A DNA stretch of 64,000 bases, taken from assembly GCF_029643245.1 (NCBI RefSeq), contig NZ_CP116398.1, positions 1,798,001 to 1,862,000 on the forward strand. The letters run 5' to 3'. Below, in pieces: positions 26,493-34,964 of this stretch; position 1 is the stretch's first letter, and every line of letters starts with the position of its first letter. A program made the position numbers and the translations under genes. The DNA comes from Methylomonas sp. EFPC3 (GTDB lineage Bacteria; Pseudomonadota; Gammaproteobacteria; Methylococcales; Methylomonadaceae). The notes beneath the pieces were generated by a model. That model made no database searches and was not told the origin of the DNA. It worked only from the letters and a program-made list of their open reading frames with translations.

Positions 26493-26990
26493 TCAGCCCG
26501 ACCGAGATAACTTGATTTTTAATGCGGCAAACACCTGCTTGATCGTCTCGCCGCTAAAGCCGCGCTGCTGCAAAAACCGGTTGCGCTTGGCCCATTCGTT
26601 TGGCGGCAAGGCCTTTTCGTCGCCGTATTTACCCGCATAGACGTCTAGGGCCAAATTCAGCCAGCCGCCCTGCTCTTCGGCTTGCGCGTCCAAATCGACG
26701 CCGCTGATGCCGCGCTGCTGCAATTCGTAGGCGATGCGGACCGGGCCGTAGCCTTTGCCGATGCGGTCGCGGACGTAACATTCGGCGTAGCGGTCGTCGT
26801 TTTGCCAATTCTGCTCGGTCAGCGCATCGATAACCGGATTAACTTCGTCGCGCTCGAAGCCGCGCAAGGCCAACTTATCCAGCAACTCGCGGCGGCTGTG
26901 TTCGCGCCGCGCCAACAATCTCAGACAAATCTCTTCGATTTGCCGGCCACGCTCATTCGCCGTCGTTGAACTCGGGGTCTTCGTCTTCAT
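26493..26990 (-). CDS. recX: RecX recombination regulator
   Basis: A 165-residue protein that binds RecA filaments and limits recombinase activity. It has the three-helix RecX repeats: [19 protein letters not shown], then [20 protein letters not shown] and the [14 protein letters not shown] block. The ATG at 26990 lies inside the 3' end of recA, giving a 38-base overlap; no later in-frame ATG keeps the first repeat, so I accept the overlap. No ribosome site is obvious, and translation is probably coupled to recA. Confidence 0.93.
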   Translation of the reverse strand: MKTKTPSSTTANERGRQIEEICLRLLARREHSRRELLDKLALRGFERDEVNPVIDALTEQNWQNDDRYAECYVRDRIGKGYGPVRIAYELQQRGISGVDLDAQAEEQGGWLNLALDVYAGKYGDEKALPPNEWAKRNRFLQQRGFSGETIKQVFAALKIKLSRSG

Positions 26991-28002
26991 GAGCCGGAGC
27001 GGTCGTCACTCTGCTGGCAAAGGCTTTCTCGCGAATGGCTTTTTCCAGCTCAGCGGCGATTTCCGGGTGCTCGCGCAAATACTGCTTGGCGTTATCCTTG
27101 CCTTGGCCGATTTTGTCGTTGTTGTAGCTGTACCAGGAACCTGACTTTTGCACGAAACCGAATTCGACGCCCAAGTCGACCAATTCGCCGAGGAATGACA
27201 CGCCCTCGCCGTACAGAATTTCGAAGTCGGCCTGCTTGAACGGCGGTGCGACTTTGTTCTTGACGATCTTGACCCGGGTTTCGTTGCCGATCACCTCGTC
27301 GCCTTTCTTGATCGCGCCGATGCGGCGAATGTCCATCCTGACCGAGGCATAGAATTTCAACGCGTTACCGCCGGTGGTGGTTTCCGGATTGCCGAACATC
27401 ACGCCGATTTTCATCCGCAACTGGTTGATGAAAATCACCAGCGTGTTGGAGCGTTTGATGTTGGCGGTCAATTTACGCAAGGCTTGCGACATCAAGCGCG
27501 CCTGCAAGCCCATGTGCGAGTCGCCCATGTCGCCTTCGATTTCGGCTTTCGGTGTCAGCGCCGCCACCGAGTCGATGACGACAATGTCGACCGCGCCGGA
27601 ACGGACCAGCATGTCAGTGATTTCCAGGGCCTGTTCGCCGGTATCCGGTTGCGACACCAGCAGGTCGTCGATATTGACGCCGATCTTTTGCGCATACACC
27701 GGGTCCAGCGCGTGCTCGGCGTCAACGAAGGCCGCGGTGCCGCCCAATTTCTGCATCTGGGCGATGGTTTGCAGCGTCAACGTGGTTTTACCGGACGATT
27801 CGGGACCGTATATCTCGATGATTCGGCCGCGCGGCAAACCGCCGCAACCCAGCGCGATGTCGACGGACAAGGAGCCGGTGGACACCACTTCGATGTCGCG
27901 GGTCGCGGCGACGTCGCCCATGCGCATGACCGAGCCCTTGCCGAATTGTTTTTCGATTTGCATCAACGCGGCGCCGAGAGCCTTTTTCTTGTTTTCGTCC
28001 AT
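26953..28002 (-). CDS. recA: RecA recombinase
   Basis: A 349-residue DNA-dependent ATPase for homologous recombination and SOS induction. Walker [10 protein letters not shown] at 66-74, the Walker B region [20 protein letters not shown], the L2 loop with [19 protein letters not shown] and the acidic tail ([11 protein letters not shown]) are all present. Residue numbering matches Escherichia coli RecA closely. The 70-base upstream gap lacks a clear LexA box of the CTGT-N8-ACAG type. Overlaps recX by 38 bases. Confidence 0.99.
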   Translation of the reverse strand: MDENKKKALGAALMQIEKQFGKGSVMRMGDVAATRDIEVVSTGSLSVDIALGCGGLPRGRIIEIYGPESSGKTTLTLQTIAQMQKLGGTAAFVDAEHALDPVYAQKIGVNIDDLLVSQPDTGEQALEITDMLVRSGAVDIVVIDSVAALTPKAEIEGDMGDSHMGLQARLMSQALRKLTANIKRSNTLVIFINQLRMKIGVMFGNPETTTGGNALKFYASVRMDIRRIGAIKKGDEVIGNETRVKIVKNKVAPPFKQADFEILYGEGVSFLGELVDLGVEFGFVQKSGSWYSYNNDKIGQGKDNAKQYLREHPEIAAELEKAIREKAFASRVTTAPAHEDEDPEFNDGE

Positions 28003-28072
28003 ATCCTACCTACTGTTGTCTGCCCGGTGAAAACGCGGCATTATCCCATAGAGGCCGGCCGTGAAACAGTTT

Positions 28073-29386
28073 TTATCGGCCGGATTGCCGGAAAAAACCG
28101 GCCGCCGCGCGCGGGTTGAACGGGAAATACAGGTGCAGATAAGACGCCTGCAAAGCACCGTCGCGAAAAAACCCTTCGCCATGGCCGAAACTGCGTAGCG
28201 GCTGCGAAATCTGCAGCGGCTGCAGTTCGGTTTCCAGGGTCGAAAAATGAAAACTGTGACCACGGATCTCGCCTTCCGCCAAGGTCAGACTGTGCATGCC
28301 CAGGTTTGCCAGCCGACTCTGCATCGTCGCCCGGCCGGGCAACAAACCGGCCATCTCGGCGGCTTGGCCTTGCTTGTCGGCCAGACTTTCCAGCAAATAC
28401 AGAAAGCCGCCGCATTCGGCGTAAATCGGTTTGCCCAGACCATGGTGCTCGCGCAAAGCCTGCTTCATCGGCAGATTCCCGGCCAGCGCCGACAAGTGCA
28501 GCTCCGGATAGCCGCCCGGCAAATACAGACTATCGACCTCCGGCAGCGCCGAGTCGGCCAACGGCGAGAAGAACGCCAACTCGGCGCCCATCGCCAACAG
28601 ACAATCCAGATTGGCTTGATAAATAAACGAAAACGCCGCATCCCGCGCCACGCCAATCCGCAACCCGGCCAGCAGTTGCGGCAGCGGCTCGCAGCGGACC
28701 GGCTCGAATCTTACCGGTTGCGGCAACCGGCACGGACCGAAGCCGTTCAGCAATTCGGCGGCTCGCGCCAAGCGGGCGGAAAGATCGCCGATTTCGTCGG
28801 CTTGCAGCAAGCCCAGATGGCGCGAAGGCAGTCCGATGGCATCGTCGCGGGCGACCGCGGCCAGCATCGGCATGTCCGGAGGCAAGGCTTCCTGCAACAG
28901 CTTGGCATGGCCGGCACTGCCGACTTTGTTGGCGATGACGCCGGCAAACGGCAATTCCGGCCGGTAGCTGGCCAACCCATGGGCGACCGCGGCGAAGGTT
29001 TGCGCCATGCCTTGCGCGTCGATCACCGCCGCCACCGGCACGCTCAGCGCCTGGGCCAAATCGGCGCTGCTGCTGTCGCCATCGAACAAGCCCATCACGC
29101 CCTCGATCAAGATCAAATCGGCTGCCCCGGCGGCACGGTAGAGCAACTCGCGGCAATGGCTCTCGCCCATCATCCACAAATCCAGTTGGTAAACCGGATG
29201 ACCGGAGGCGAACGCCAATATCTGCGGATCGATGAAATCGGGGCCGGTTTTGCACACCCGCACCCGCAGACCCTGGCTGCGGAAATGGTAAGCCAGTGCG
29301 GCGGCGATGGTGGTTTTGCCTTGGCCCGAAGCCGGCGCAGCGATCAGCATTGCCGGGCAGGCCAAGGAGTTTTGCAAGGATGTCAT
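28073..29386 (-). CDS. cobB: Cobyrinate a,c-diamide synthase (CobB/CbiA family)
   Basis: A 437-residue ATP- and glutamine-dependent amidase that converts cobyrinic acid (or its hydrogeno form) to the a,c-diamide during cobalamin synthesis. The N-terminal P-loop domain shows APASGQGKTTIAAALAY and the TGPDFIDPQ substrate region; the C-terminal class I glutamine amidotransferase domain has GGYPELHLSALAGN and YAECGGFLYL, carrying the nucleophile Cys. No other cobalamin gene or cobalamin riboswitch is seen here. It sits between nadA and recA on the same strand, 61 bases from nadA. Confidence 0.93.
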   Translation of the reverse strand: MTSLQNSLACPAMLIAAPASGQGKTTIAAALAYHFRSQGLRVRVCKTGPDFIDPQILAFASGHPVYQLDLWMMGESHCRELLYRAAGAADLILIEGVMGLFDGDSSSADLAQALSVPVAAVIDAQGMAQTFAAVAHGLASYRPELPFAGVIANKVGSAGHAKLLQEALPPDMPMLAAVARDDAIGLPSRHLGLLQADEIGDLSARLARAAELLNGFGPCRLPQPVRFEPVRCEPLPQLLAGLRIGVARDAAFSFIYQANLDCLLAMGAELAFFSPLADSALPEVDSLYLPGGYPELHLSALAGNLPMKQALREHHGLGKPIYAECGGFLYLLESLADKQGQAAEMAGLLPGRATMQSRLANLGMHSLTLAEGEIRGHSFHFSTLETELQPLQISQPLRSFGHGEGFFRDGALQASYLHLYFPFNPRAAAGFFRQSGR

Positions 29387-29403
29387 GATGAAAACGAGAG
29401 TAG

Positions 29404-29429
29404 CCGACCGGCGGATTGCCGCCGGCCGG
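29404..29429. other. Strong hairpin between nadA and cobB
   Basis: CCGACCGGCGG and CCGCCGGCCGG form an 11-position stem with a four-base loop. It has no T-run on either side, so it is not a classical terminator; it may protect mRNA or pause transcription between nadA and cobB. Confidence 0.4.
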
Positions 29430-29447
29430 GAGCTTAAAAGCGCGGGA

Positions 29448-30545
29448 TCAGGAAGCCGCCAGCATATTGTCCAGTGCCTGCTTGGCCAGTGCGGCCTGCT
29501 CGGCAGCTACCGCGACTTGGTTGACGACATGGCCGGCGGCCAGATTTTCCAAGACCCAGCATAAATGCTGCGGATCGGTGCGGAACATGGTCGAGCACAT
29601 GCTCAAGGTCGGCGCCATGAAATGCACGCTTTTGCCTTGGGCCTTGCACTCCTGGGCCAGACGGTTGACCAGATTCAGCTCGGTGGCCACCAGCCAGCGG
29701 GTATTCGCTTCGGCTTCGCGGACAATCTTCAGGATCATCTCGGTGGAACCAATGTGATCCGATTTTTCGCAGACTTCGAAACAAGCCTCCGGATGGGAAA
29801 TGACGATGGTTTCCGGATGTTTAGCCTTGAAATTGTCGATCTGTTCCGGCTGAAATGCCTGATGCACCGAGCAATGGCCTTTCCAGAGGATAATCTTGGC
29901 GTCGCGGATTTGCTGCTCGGTCAAACCGCCTTGCGCTTTGTTGAAATCCCAGGTCACCATCTGTGCCAACGGGATACCCATCCGAAAACCGGTATTGCGG
30001 CCCAAATGCTGGTCCGGGAAGAACAACACTTTCTCGCGGCGGGCAAAACTCCAGTTCAGGATTTTCTGAGCGTTGGACGAGGTACAGACGATACCGCCGT
30101 GTTGGCCGCAAAACGCTTTCAAATCGGCGGCGGAGTTAATATAGGTCACCGGCGTGACCGTGTTTTCGACGTCGATGATGTTGGCCAATTCGTCCCAGCA
30201 TTGCTGGACTTTGACTTTGTTGGCCATATCGGCCATCGAGCAACCGGCAGCCATGTCCGGCAGAATTGCGATTTGTTCCGGCCGCGACAGAATGTCGGCG
30301 ACCTCGGCCATGAAATGCACGCCGCAAAATACGATGTATTCGGCCTCGGATTGGGCGGCTTCGCGCGACAGTTTCAAAGAATCGCCGTAAATATCGGCGT
30401 GCTTGAACACCTCGTCGCGCTGGTAATGGTGGCCCAGAATAATGCAGCGTTTGCCGAGCTTGGCTTTGGCGGCGGCTATCCGCGCATCACACTCGGCGTC
30501 GTCCAGTAAGGCATAATCGTGGATGGGTAAAGCAGCGGCTGTCAT
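29448..30545 (-). CDS. nadA: Quinolinate synthase
   Basis: A [4Fe-4S] enzyme of about 365 residues that condenses iminoaspartate with dihydroxyacetone phosphate to quinolinate in NAD synthesis. Cluster-binding Cys residues are expected in the conserved segments FCGVHFMAEVAD, GIVCTSSNA and MCSTMFRTDP, all present. CIILGHHYQRDEV lies near the N-terminus. I start at ATG 30545 (MTAAALPIHD), which fits the family length; the frame continues 68 codons upstream but without similarity. No nadB or nadC is adjacent, so the pathway genes are scattered. Confidence 0.95.
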   Translation of the reverse strand: MTAAALPIHDYALLDDAECDARIAAAKAKLGKRCIILGHHYQRDEVFKHADIYGDSLKLSREAAQSEAEYIVFCGVHFMAEVADILSRPEQIAILPDMAAGCSMADMANKVKVQQCWDELANIIDVENTVTPVTYINSAADLKAFCGQHGGIVCTSSNAQKILNWSFARREKVLFFPDQHLGRNTGFRMGIPLAQMVTWDFNKAQGGLTEQQIRDAKIILWKGHCSVHQAFQPEQIDNFKAKHPETIVISHPEACFEVCEKSDHIGSTEMILKIVREAEANTRWLVATELNLVNRLAQECKAQGKSVHFMAPTLSMCSTMFRTDPQHLCWVLENLAAGHVVNQVAVAAEQAALAKQALDNMLAAS

Positions 30546-30609
30546 GTAATCGTTACCTGGCAATGAAAGACGCGCCATTGTAGCGCCAAGCCGCTGTTTT
30601 CGATACCGC

Positions 30610-31008
30610 TTAGCCGGTCTGCAAAGCGAAGCGCAATAAAGTCCAGGCGATCCAGCCGAATCCCAGGGTCGTTGCGATAAAACTAAGCAGCGAATAAATC
30701 CGCCACACCGGCTTTGCCCAGAAATCGGGATCGAAGGCCGCAACCACAAATACGCCGGGATTTGTCATGCCGCCGATCACGACCAGCCAACATGCCGCCA
30801 CCGGTAACTGCACTTTGGTTGCGTAAAAACCGAGACAGAACAGCGCCATCAACGCAAAATCGACGTGAGCGCGAATCATGGTTTTGTAATCCTTCAGGAA
30901 CACGCCGTCGATGCCGGGAACCGGGAACCATTTGGCAAAAGTCATCAGCCAAGCCGACATTAAAATTGCGGCAATCATTAGTACCGCACCGACCAGTAAT
31001 ATTTCCAT
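30610..31008 (-). CDS. Four-helix membrane protein, unknown family
   Basis: A 132-residue membrane protein with four hydrophobic segments (MEILLVGAVLMIAAILMSA; HVDFALMALFCLGFY; VAACWLVVIGGM; LSFIATTLGFGWIAWTL). FPVPGIDGVFLKDYKTMIRA between the first two helices may be a cytoplasmic or periplasmic loop. Start chosen at ATG 31008; TTG 31032 is an alternative, and neither has a strong ribosome site. It follows the DUF2780-like gene by 42 bases, probably in one transcript. No function can be proposed. Confidence 0.6.
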   Translation of the reverse strand: MEILLVGAVLMIAAILMSAWLMTFAKWFPVPGIDGVFLKDYKTMIRAHVDFALMALFCLGFYATKVQLPVAACWLVVIGGMTNPGVFVVAAFDPDFWAKPVWRIYSLLSFIATTLGFGWIAWTLLRFALQTG

Positions 31009-31050
31009 ATTGTTATTTTTTGTCTGAATCAAAGGCCGCCCAGCGGGGTC

Positions 31051-31620
31051 TCAATGCAAAGCCTGTTGCAACAGGTTCATGGCGCCGGCTCCGCCCTGGT
31101 TTTGCACATACTGTAATACGACGGGCAAAAACTGGCTGACCATGGAAGGGTTCATGCCCAAGGACTGAAACGAGCCGGCCAAAGCCGCCAAACTGCCCAA
31201 GGCATTGTTTTGACCACCCAACAGACTACCGGCAGCACCCAATAAACTGCTATTGCTGCCGGCTGGCGGCAGTTGCGGCGCCGACGACAGGTAGCCGTCC
31301 ATGCCGGGAACGCTACCGCTCAACTGAGAAAAATCACCGGGATTCATGCGTTGTTGCGCTACCGAAAAGATCGAGCCGACACCACCCAAAGCCTGCTGCG
31401 GACTGATGCCCAATTTTCCGACCAGCAAATTGATCAAACTCGCTTCGTTGCCTGTACCGGTAACGGCAGAGCCCAGTGCGCCGACCGCAGCCGGCGCTTG
31501 TTGCGCAACCGCATTTTGCGCCCCATCCAAGCCGAAAATCTGACCGGCCTCCTGTGCCGGCACACTCGCGCTTAAGCAGCACAGCGCGATCGTCGTGACA
31601 TACCCGTGTAAGTTTTTCAT
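31051..31620 (-). CDS. DUF2780-like exported protein (VcgC/VcgE type)
   Basis: A 189-residue protein with a signal peptide (MKNLHGYVTTIALCCLSASV, then PAQ) and a Gly-, Ala- and Ser-rich mature part. The segment LVGKLGISPQQALGGVGSIF followed by an AQQ region resembles the DUF2780 domain of small exported proteins of unknown role, and similar motifs recur near the C-terminus (LGMNPSMVSQFLPVVLQYV). There is no lipobox. It is upstream of the four-helix membrane protein on the same strand. Confidence 0.7.
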   Translation of the reverse strand: MKNLHGYVTTIALCCLSASVPAQEAGQIFGLDGAQNAVAQQAPAAVGALGSAVTGTGNEASLINLLVGKLGISPQQALGGVGSIFSVAQQRMNPGDFSQLSGSVPGMDGYLSSAPQLPPAGSNSSLLGAAGSLLGGQNNALGSLAALAGSFQSLGMNPSMVSQFLPVVLQYVQNQGGAGAMNLLQQALH

Positions 31621-31913
31621 AGTAGAGATACCCTGTTTTGCCTCAGTTTGCGAATAGACGTCCCGATCCGGCGTACTCAGCCGCTACCCAACGTGCCGGT
31701 TGGAACTTTAAATCGAAACCTTAGCCCCTGGCAACAGACAGCGTTCTGGGGTACTAAACTTGTCCGGCGATAGGCGCCACCGTATCGGCCAGGCAGTACC
31801 TGTCCAAACCGCATGCGCGATGGCCTCCGAACGGATTCCCGGCAACCGGTACTTAAGCTTACACTTAATAAGTATAATCGCCGGCTTAGCCTAACCATCG
31901 ATCGGGTAACGAT
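31621..31913. other. Divergent intergenic region
   Basis: Nearly 300 bases between the DUF2780-like gene and the ZIP transporter gene. A TATAAT lies about 35 bases before the ZIP ATG (around 31874), without a good -35. No Mn-sensing yybP-ykoY riboswitch core was recognised despite two metal transporters downstream. Confidence 0.4.
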
Positions 31914-32843
31914 ATGCAGAATATTCAAAAAACACTGGAAGACTACTACCTCCGCTTGCAAGCCCACCCCAAATACCTGCAGGTCATGACTTTGCCGACC
32001 TTGCAACGTTGGGGGGTATTGGTCGGCCTGTTCCTGGCATCGCAAATTCTGGTATTCGGCAGCCTCTACCTCATTTTCGGCAAAATCGTCGTGATCGGCT
32101 TTCTCGCCAGCGTACTGGCCGGCTGCGCCACCGGCGTCGGCGCCCTGCCGGCCCTGTTTTTTAAAGACATTTCCGACCGCTTATTCAATGGTCTGCTCGG
32201 TGCCGCCGCCGGCGTCATGTTGGCCGCGACCGCATTTTCGCTGCTGGTGCCCGGCATGGAATACGGCGAACAAGTCTGGCCCGGCAAAGGTTTGTGGGTC
32301 GTCTCGGCCGGTATGCTGATTGGCGCCCTGTTCTTGCATTTCGCCGACAGCCGCCTGCCGCATCTGCATTTCGATTCGGTCAGCGACCATTCCTTGGATT
32401 CGCTTCAAAAAATCTCGCTATTCATCATCGCCATCACCATCCATAACTTCCCGGAAGGCATGTCGGTCGGGGTCAGCTTTGGTTCCGGCGATTTGAACAA
32501 CGGCTTGGTGCTGTCCATCGCGATCGCCTTGCAAAACCTGCCGGAAGGTTTGGCGGTGGCTCTGCCGCTGGTGGGCCTGGGCTACGATAAATGGAAAGCG
32601 GTCGGAATTGCCACCTTGACCGGCCTGGTCGAGCCGGTCGGCGGTTTGCTGGGAATCACGATGGTCACACTGTTTTCGTCGATCCTGCCGATCGCCATGG
32701 GTTTCGCTGCCGGCGCCATGCTGTTCGTGATCAGCGAAGAAATCATCCCGGAAACCCACGCCAAAGGCCGCTCGCGCATCGCCACCTTCTCGCTGATGTT
32801 CGGTTTCATCGTAATGATGGTATTGGACAGGCTGCTGGTCTAG
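31914..32843 (+). CDS. ZIP-family metal transporter
   Basis: A membrane transporter of 309 residues for divalent metals such as Zn, Fe or Mn. The two signature helices carry the metal sites: HNFPEGMSVGVSFGSG and ALQNLPEGLAVALPLVG, followed by EPVGGLLGI. The N-terminal 45 residues are extra and polar before the first helix. In the related ZupT/GufA group these residues bind the transported metal. The gene is followed by a probable terminator and then by a Gdt1-type gene, so the pair may balance Mn or Zn. Direction: import is usual for the family. Confidence 0.88.
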   Translation: MQNIQKTLEDYYLRLQAHPKYLQVMTLPTLQRWGVLVGLFLASQILVFGSLYLIFGKIVVIGFLASVLAGCATGVGALPALFFKDISDRLFNGLLGAAAGVMLAATAFSLLVPGMEYGEQVWPGKGLWVVSAGMLIGALFLHFADSRLPHLHFDSVSDHSLDSLQKISLFIIAITIHNFPEGMSVGVSFGSGDLNNGLVLSIAIALQNLPEGLAVALPLVGLGYDKWKAVGIATLTGLVEPVGGLLGITMVTLFSSILPIAMGFAAGAMLFVISEEIIPETHAKGRSRIATFSLMFGFIVMMVLDRLLV

Positions 32844-32863
32844 CCGACACTTTCGACCCAATC

Positions 32864-32899
32864 GCCCGCCTTACAGATCAAAACCGGCGGGCCTACTTT
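32864..32899 (+). terminator. Probable terminator after the ZIP gene
   Basis: GCCCGCC and GGCGGGC form a seven-base stem with a 15-base loop, followed by CTACTTTTAT. The loop is long and the T-run is interrupted, so confidence is moderate. Confidence 0.5.
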
Positions 32900-32924
32900 T
32901 ATCTTTCTCGAAAACACCGGATCC

Positions 32925-33581
32925 ATGGACTATATCTCCCAGCTACTTGGTCAACTTCAAGCCATCAGCCCAGCCGAACTTCTGACCACCGGCGGCACCA
33001 GCTTTGCACTGATCGCCGCCGCCGAAATCGGCGATAAAAGCCAACTGGTTTGCATGACGCTGGCGTCGCGCCACCGGCCGGCACCGGTACTGTGGGGCGC
33101 GATCGCGGCATTCATGCTGTTGAATACGTTGGCCGTGGTATTCGGCACAGCGATCGCGAACTGGCTGCCGGACTATGCCGTCGCGGCCAGTGTCGCATTG
33201 TTATTCGCGGTGTTCGGCATTCACGCCCTGTTCAATAGCGACGATGACGCAGACGGACAGGATGTTGCCGAAAAAAGCGGTCACGGCATTTTCTTCACCA
33301 CCTTCTTGCTGATCACGGTCGCCGAATTCGGCGACAAGACGCAATTGGCCGTGGTCGCCTTCAGCAGTACCGCACAACCCGCTGCTGTTTGGTTAGGCTC
33401 CACCCTCGCGCTGGGTTTTACATCCGCGCTCGGCGTTTTGGCCGGCCGTACCGTGCTGCAACGTATCCCGCTTAGCCTGTTGCATAAAGTCAGCGGCCTG
33501 CTTTTTCTGGGCTTGGCCGCCGCCGCCGGCTACAAAACCTATCTTAGCCTGGCTGCAGCCGGACTGATTCCAACCCTCTGA
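32925..33581 (+). CDS. UPF0016/Gdt1-family Mn/Ca transporter-like protein (MneA type)
   Basis: A 218-residue membrane protein with two homologous three-helix halves. Each half has the family signature E-x-G-D-K-(S/T): AAEIGDKSQLVCMTLASR in the first and VAEFGDKTQLAVVAFSS in the second. Bacterial members (MneA/Mnx) export Mn2+, and eukaryotic ones act in Golgi Mn/Ca handling. An acidic loop (SDDDADGQD) separates the halves. It follows the ZIP gene on the same strand after a likely terminator. Mn export is the most likely role. Confidence 0.9.
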   Translation: MDYISQLLGQLQAISPAELLTTGGTSFALIAAAEIGDKSQLVCMTLASRHRPAPVLWGAIAAFMLLNTLAVVFGTAIANWLPDYAVAASVALLFAVFGIHALFNSDDDADGQDVAEKSGHGIFFTTFLLITVAEFGDKTQLAVVAFSSTAQPAAVWLGSTLALGFTSALGVLAGRTVLQRIPLSLLHKVSGLLFLGLAAAAGYKTYLSLAAAGLIPTL

Positions 33582-33620
33582 AACGGTTTGTCGAGTATGT
33601 CCGCCTCAACGGCTTTGGTA

Positions 33621-34769
33621 TTACGCAGCGCTGATTACCACGCCTTCGGGTTTTAAGCTCAACGAATAATCGCCATTCAGCAGGCCCTGCAATTCGCGGC
33701 CGGCCATGTTGTAGCGCCAGCCTTGCAGCAGCAGGCAATCCTCATCGCCGAACAGCAATTGCTCCAAATCCTTGCGGCTTGCCAGTATCACCGGATTCAG
33801 CGAATTTTCCTCGGCCCGAATCCTGACCACCGCGCTCAACACATCCAGAATCGCCTCGTGTTGCTGATTCTTTTTAAAGGCGTGGTCTTTATCGGCAATC
33901 GGCTTCGGCGGCCGTTGCCTGGCCTCCTCGATCAGGCTGCACAGGGTCTTGCCGTAACGGTTTACCGTGCGTTCGTTGATGTTGCGGATCTTCCCGAGCT
34001 CGGCGAGCGTTACCGGCTGCAATTTGGCCAGCTCCAGCAGCAAATCGTCCTGCATCAACCAGTTGCGCGGTTTGTTTTCCTGTTGCGCGCTGCGTTCGCG
34101 CCATTCGCTCAGGCTTTGCATGATCGACAACTGCTTGCCGGTCAATTTGTTCTTACCGCGGATTTTGAGCCAGGCGTTCTCCGGCGACAGTTGGTAGAGC
34201 TCGGGATTGTTCAACAAGGCAAAATCGCTCTCCAGCCAATTCAATCGTCCCAATTTGGCCAATTGTTCGCACATCATCGTGTAAATCTTGCACAGATAAA
34301 TCACGTCGTCGGCAGCGTATTGAATCTGATCGGCGCTCAACGGCCGCTCCGACCAATCGGTGCGGGTATGTGCCTTGCTCAAATTGACGTTCAAAAAACT
34401 GGATACCAGCATCGCATAGCCCGGATTTTCCTGAAAACCCAACAAAGGCGCGGCAATCTGGGTATCGAAGATCGGCCCAGGGATTTTGCCGGTGATCTGA
34501 TAAAAAATTTCCAGATCCTGGCGGCACGAATGCAGCACCTTGACGATATTCGGCGCGTAGATGGCGTCGAACAACTCGCTCAAATCGCCGACGGCCAGCG
34601 GATCGACACAGGCAACCCAGCCCGGCGCCGCGATTTGCAACAGACAGAACTTGGGGTAATAGGTTTTTTCGCGGAGAAACTCGGTATCCAGTGCAATCCA
34701 AGGTTCGTTGGCTATTTGCCGGCAAAGGTCTGCAATTTGGTCGGGTTTATCGATGTATTGGATGGACAT
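33621..34769 (-). CDS. rnd: Ribonuclease D
   Basis: A 3'-5' exoribonuclease of 382 residues that trims tRNA precursors. The DEDD catalytic motifs are clear: DTEFLREKTYYP near the start (two acidic residues), HSCRQDLEIFYQ (third acidic residue) and YAADDVIYLCKIY (Tyr and Asp of Exo III). Two HRDC domains follow: the first begins about residue 210 (LSEWRERSAQQ), the second ends near 370. The frame has the usual length. It is divergent from a TonB receptor gene and convergent with the Gdt1-like gene. Confidence 0.95.
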   Translation of the reverse strand: MSIQYIDKPDQIADLCRQIANEPWIALDTEFLREKTYYPKFCLLQIAAPGWVACVDPLAVGDLSELFDAIYAPNIVKVLHSCRQDLEIFYQITGKIPGPIFDTQIAAPLLGFQENPGYAMLVSSFLNVNLSKAHTRTDWSERPLSADQIQYAADDVIYLCKIYTMMCEQLAKLGRLNWLESDFALLNNPELYQLSPENAWLKIRGKNKLTGKQLSIMQSLSEWRERSAQQENKPRNWLMQDDLLLELAKLQPVTLAELGKIRNINERTVNRYGKTLCSLIEEARQRPPKPIADKDHAFKKNQQHEAILDVLSAVVRIRAEENSLNPVILASRKDLEQLLFGDEDCLLLQGWRYNMAGRELQGLLNGDYSLSLKPEGVVISAA

Positions 34770-34964
34770 GATCTCATTCTGTTTGACAAGGGGGCCGATA
34801 AAGGGCTCGGCTGGCTATTTTACTCCGCCGGCCGCGGCCCGGCTGAATAATTCGCCAATGACGGCGACCGGGAAAATTTCCTTTTTTTGGCCAGAACCAT
34901 AGCACTTTGCAACGCGCGAGTTACCATGCGGCACTTTTTTGGTTAGTCAGTTTAGGTAAAAGTC

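Noticed and set aside
28003..28072. LexA (SOS) box before recA.
   Set aside because: Only half-site-like sequences were seen; no CTGT-N8-ACAG palindrome.
29404..29429. Intrinsic terminator between nadA and cobB.
   Set aside because: Strong stem but no T-run on either strand; listed as a hairpin instead.
28247..29437. Plus-strand open frame of 396 codons opposite cobB.
   Set aside because: Low-complexity Gln/Arg-rich translation and no ribosome site; the minus-strand gene is clear.
31621..31913. Mn-sensing yybP-ykoY riboswitch before the ZIP/Gdt1 genes.
   Set aside because: The conserved core sequence and paired helices could not be found on either strand.
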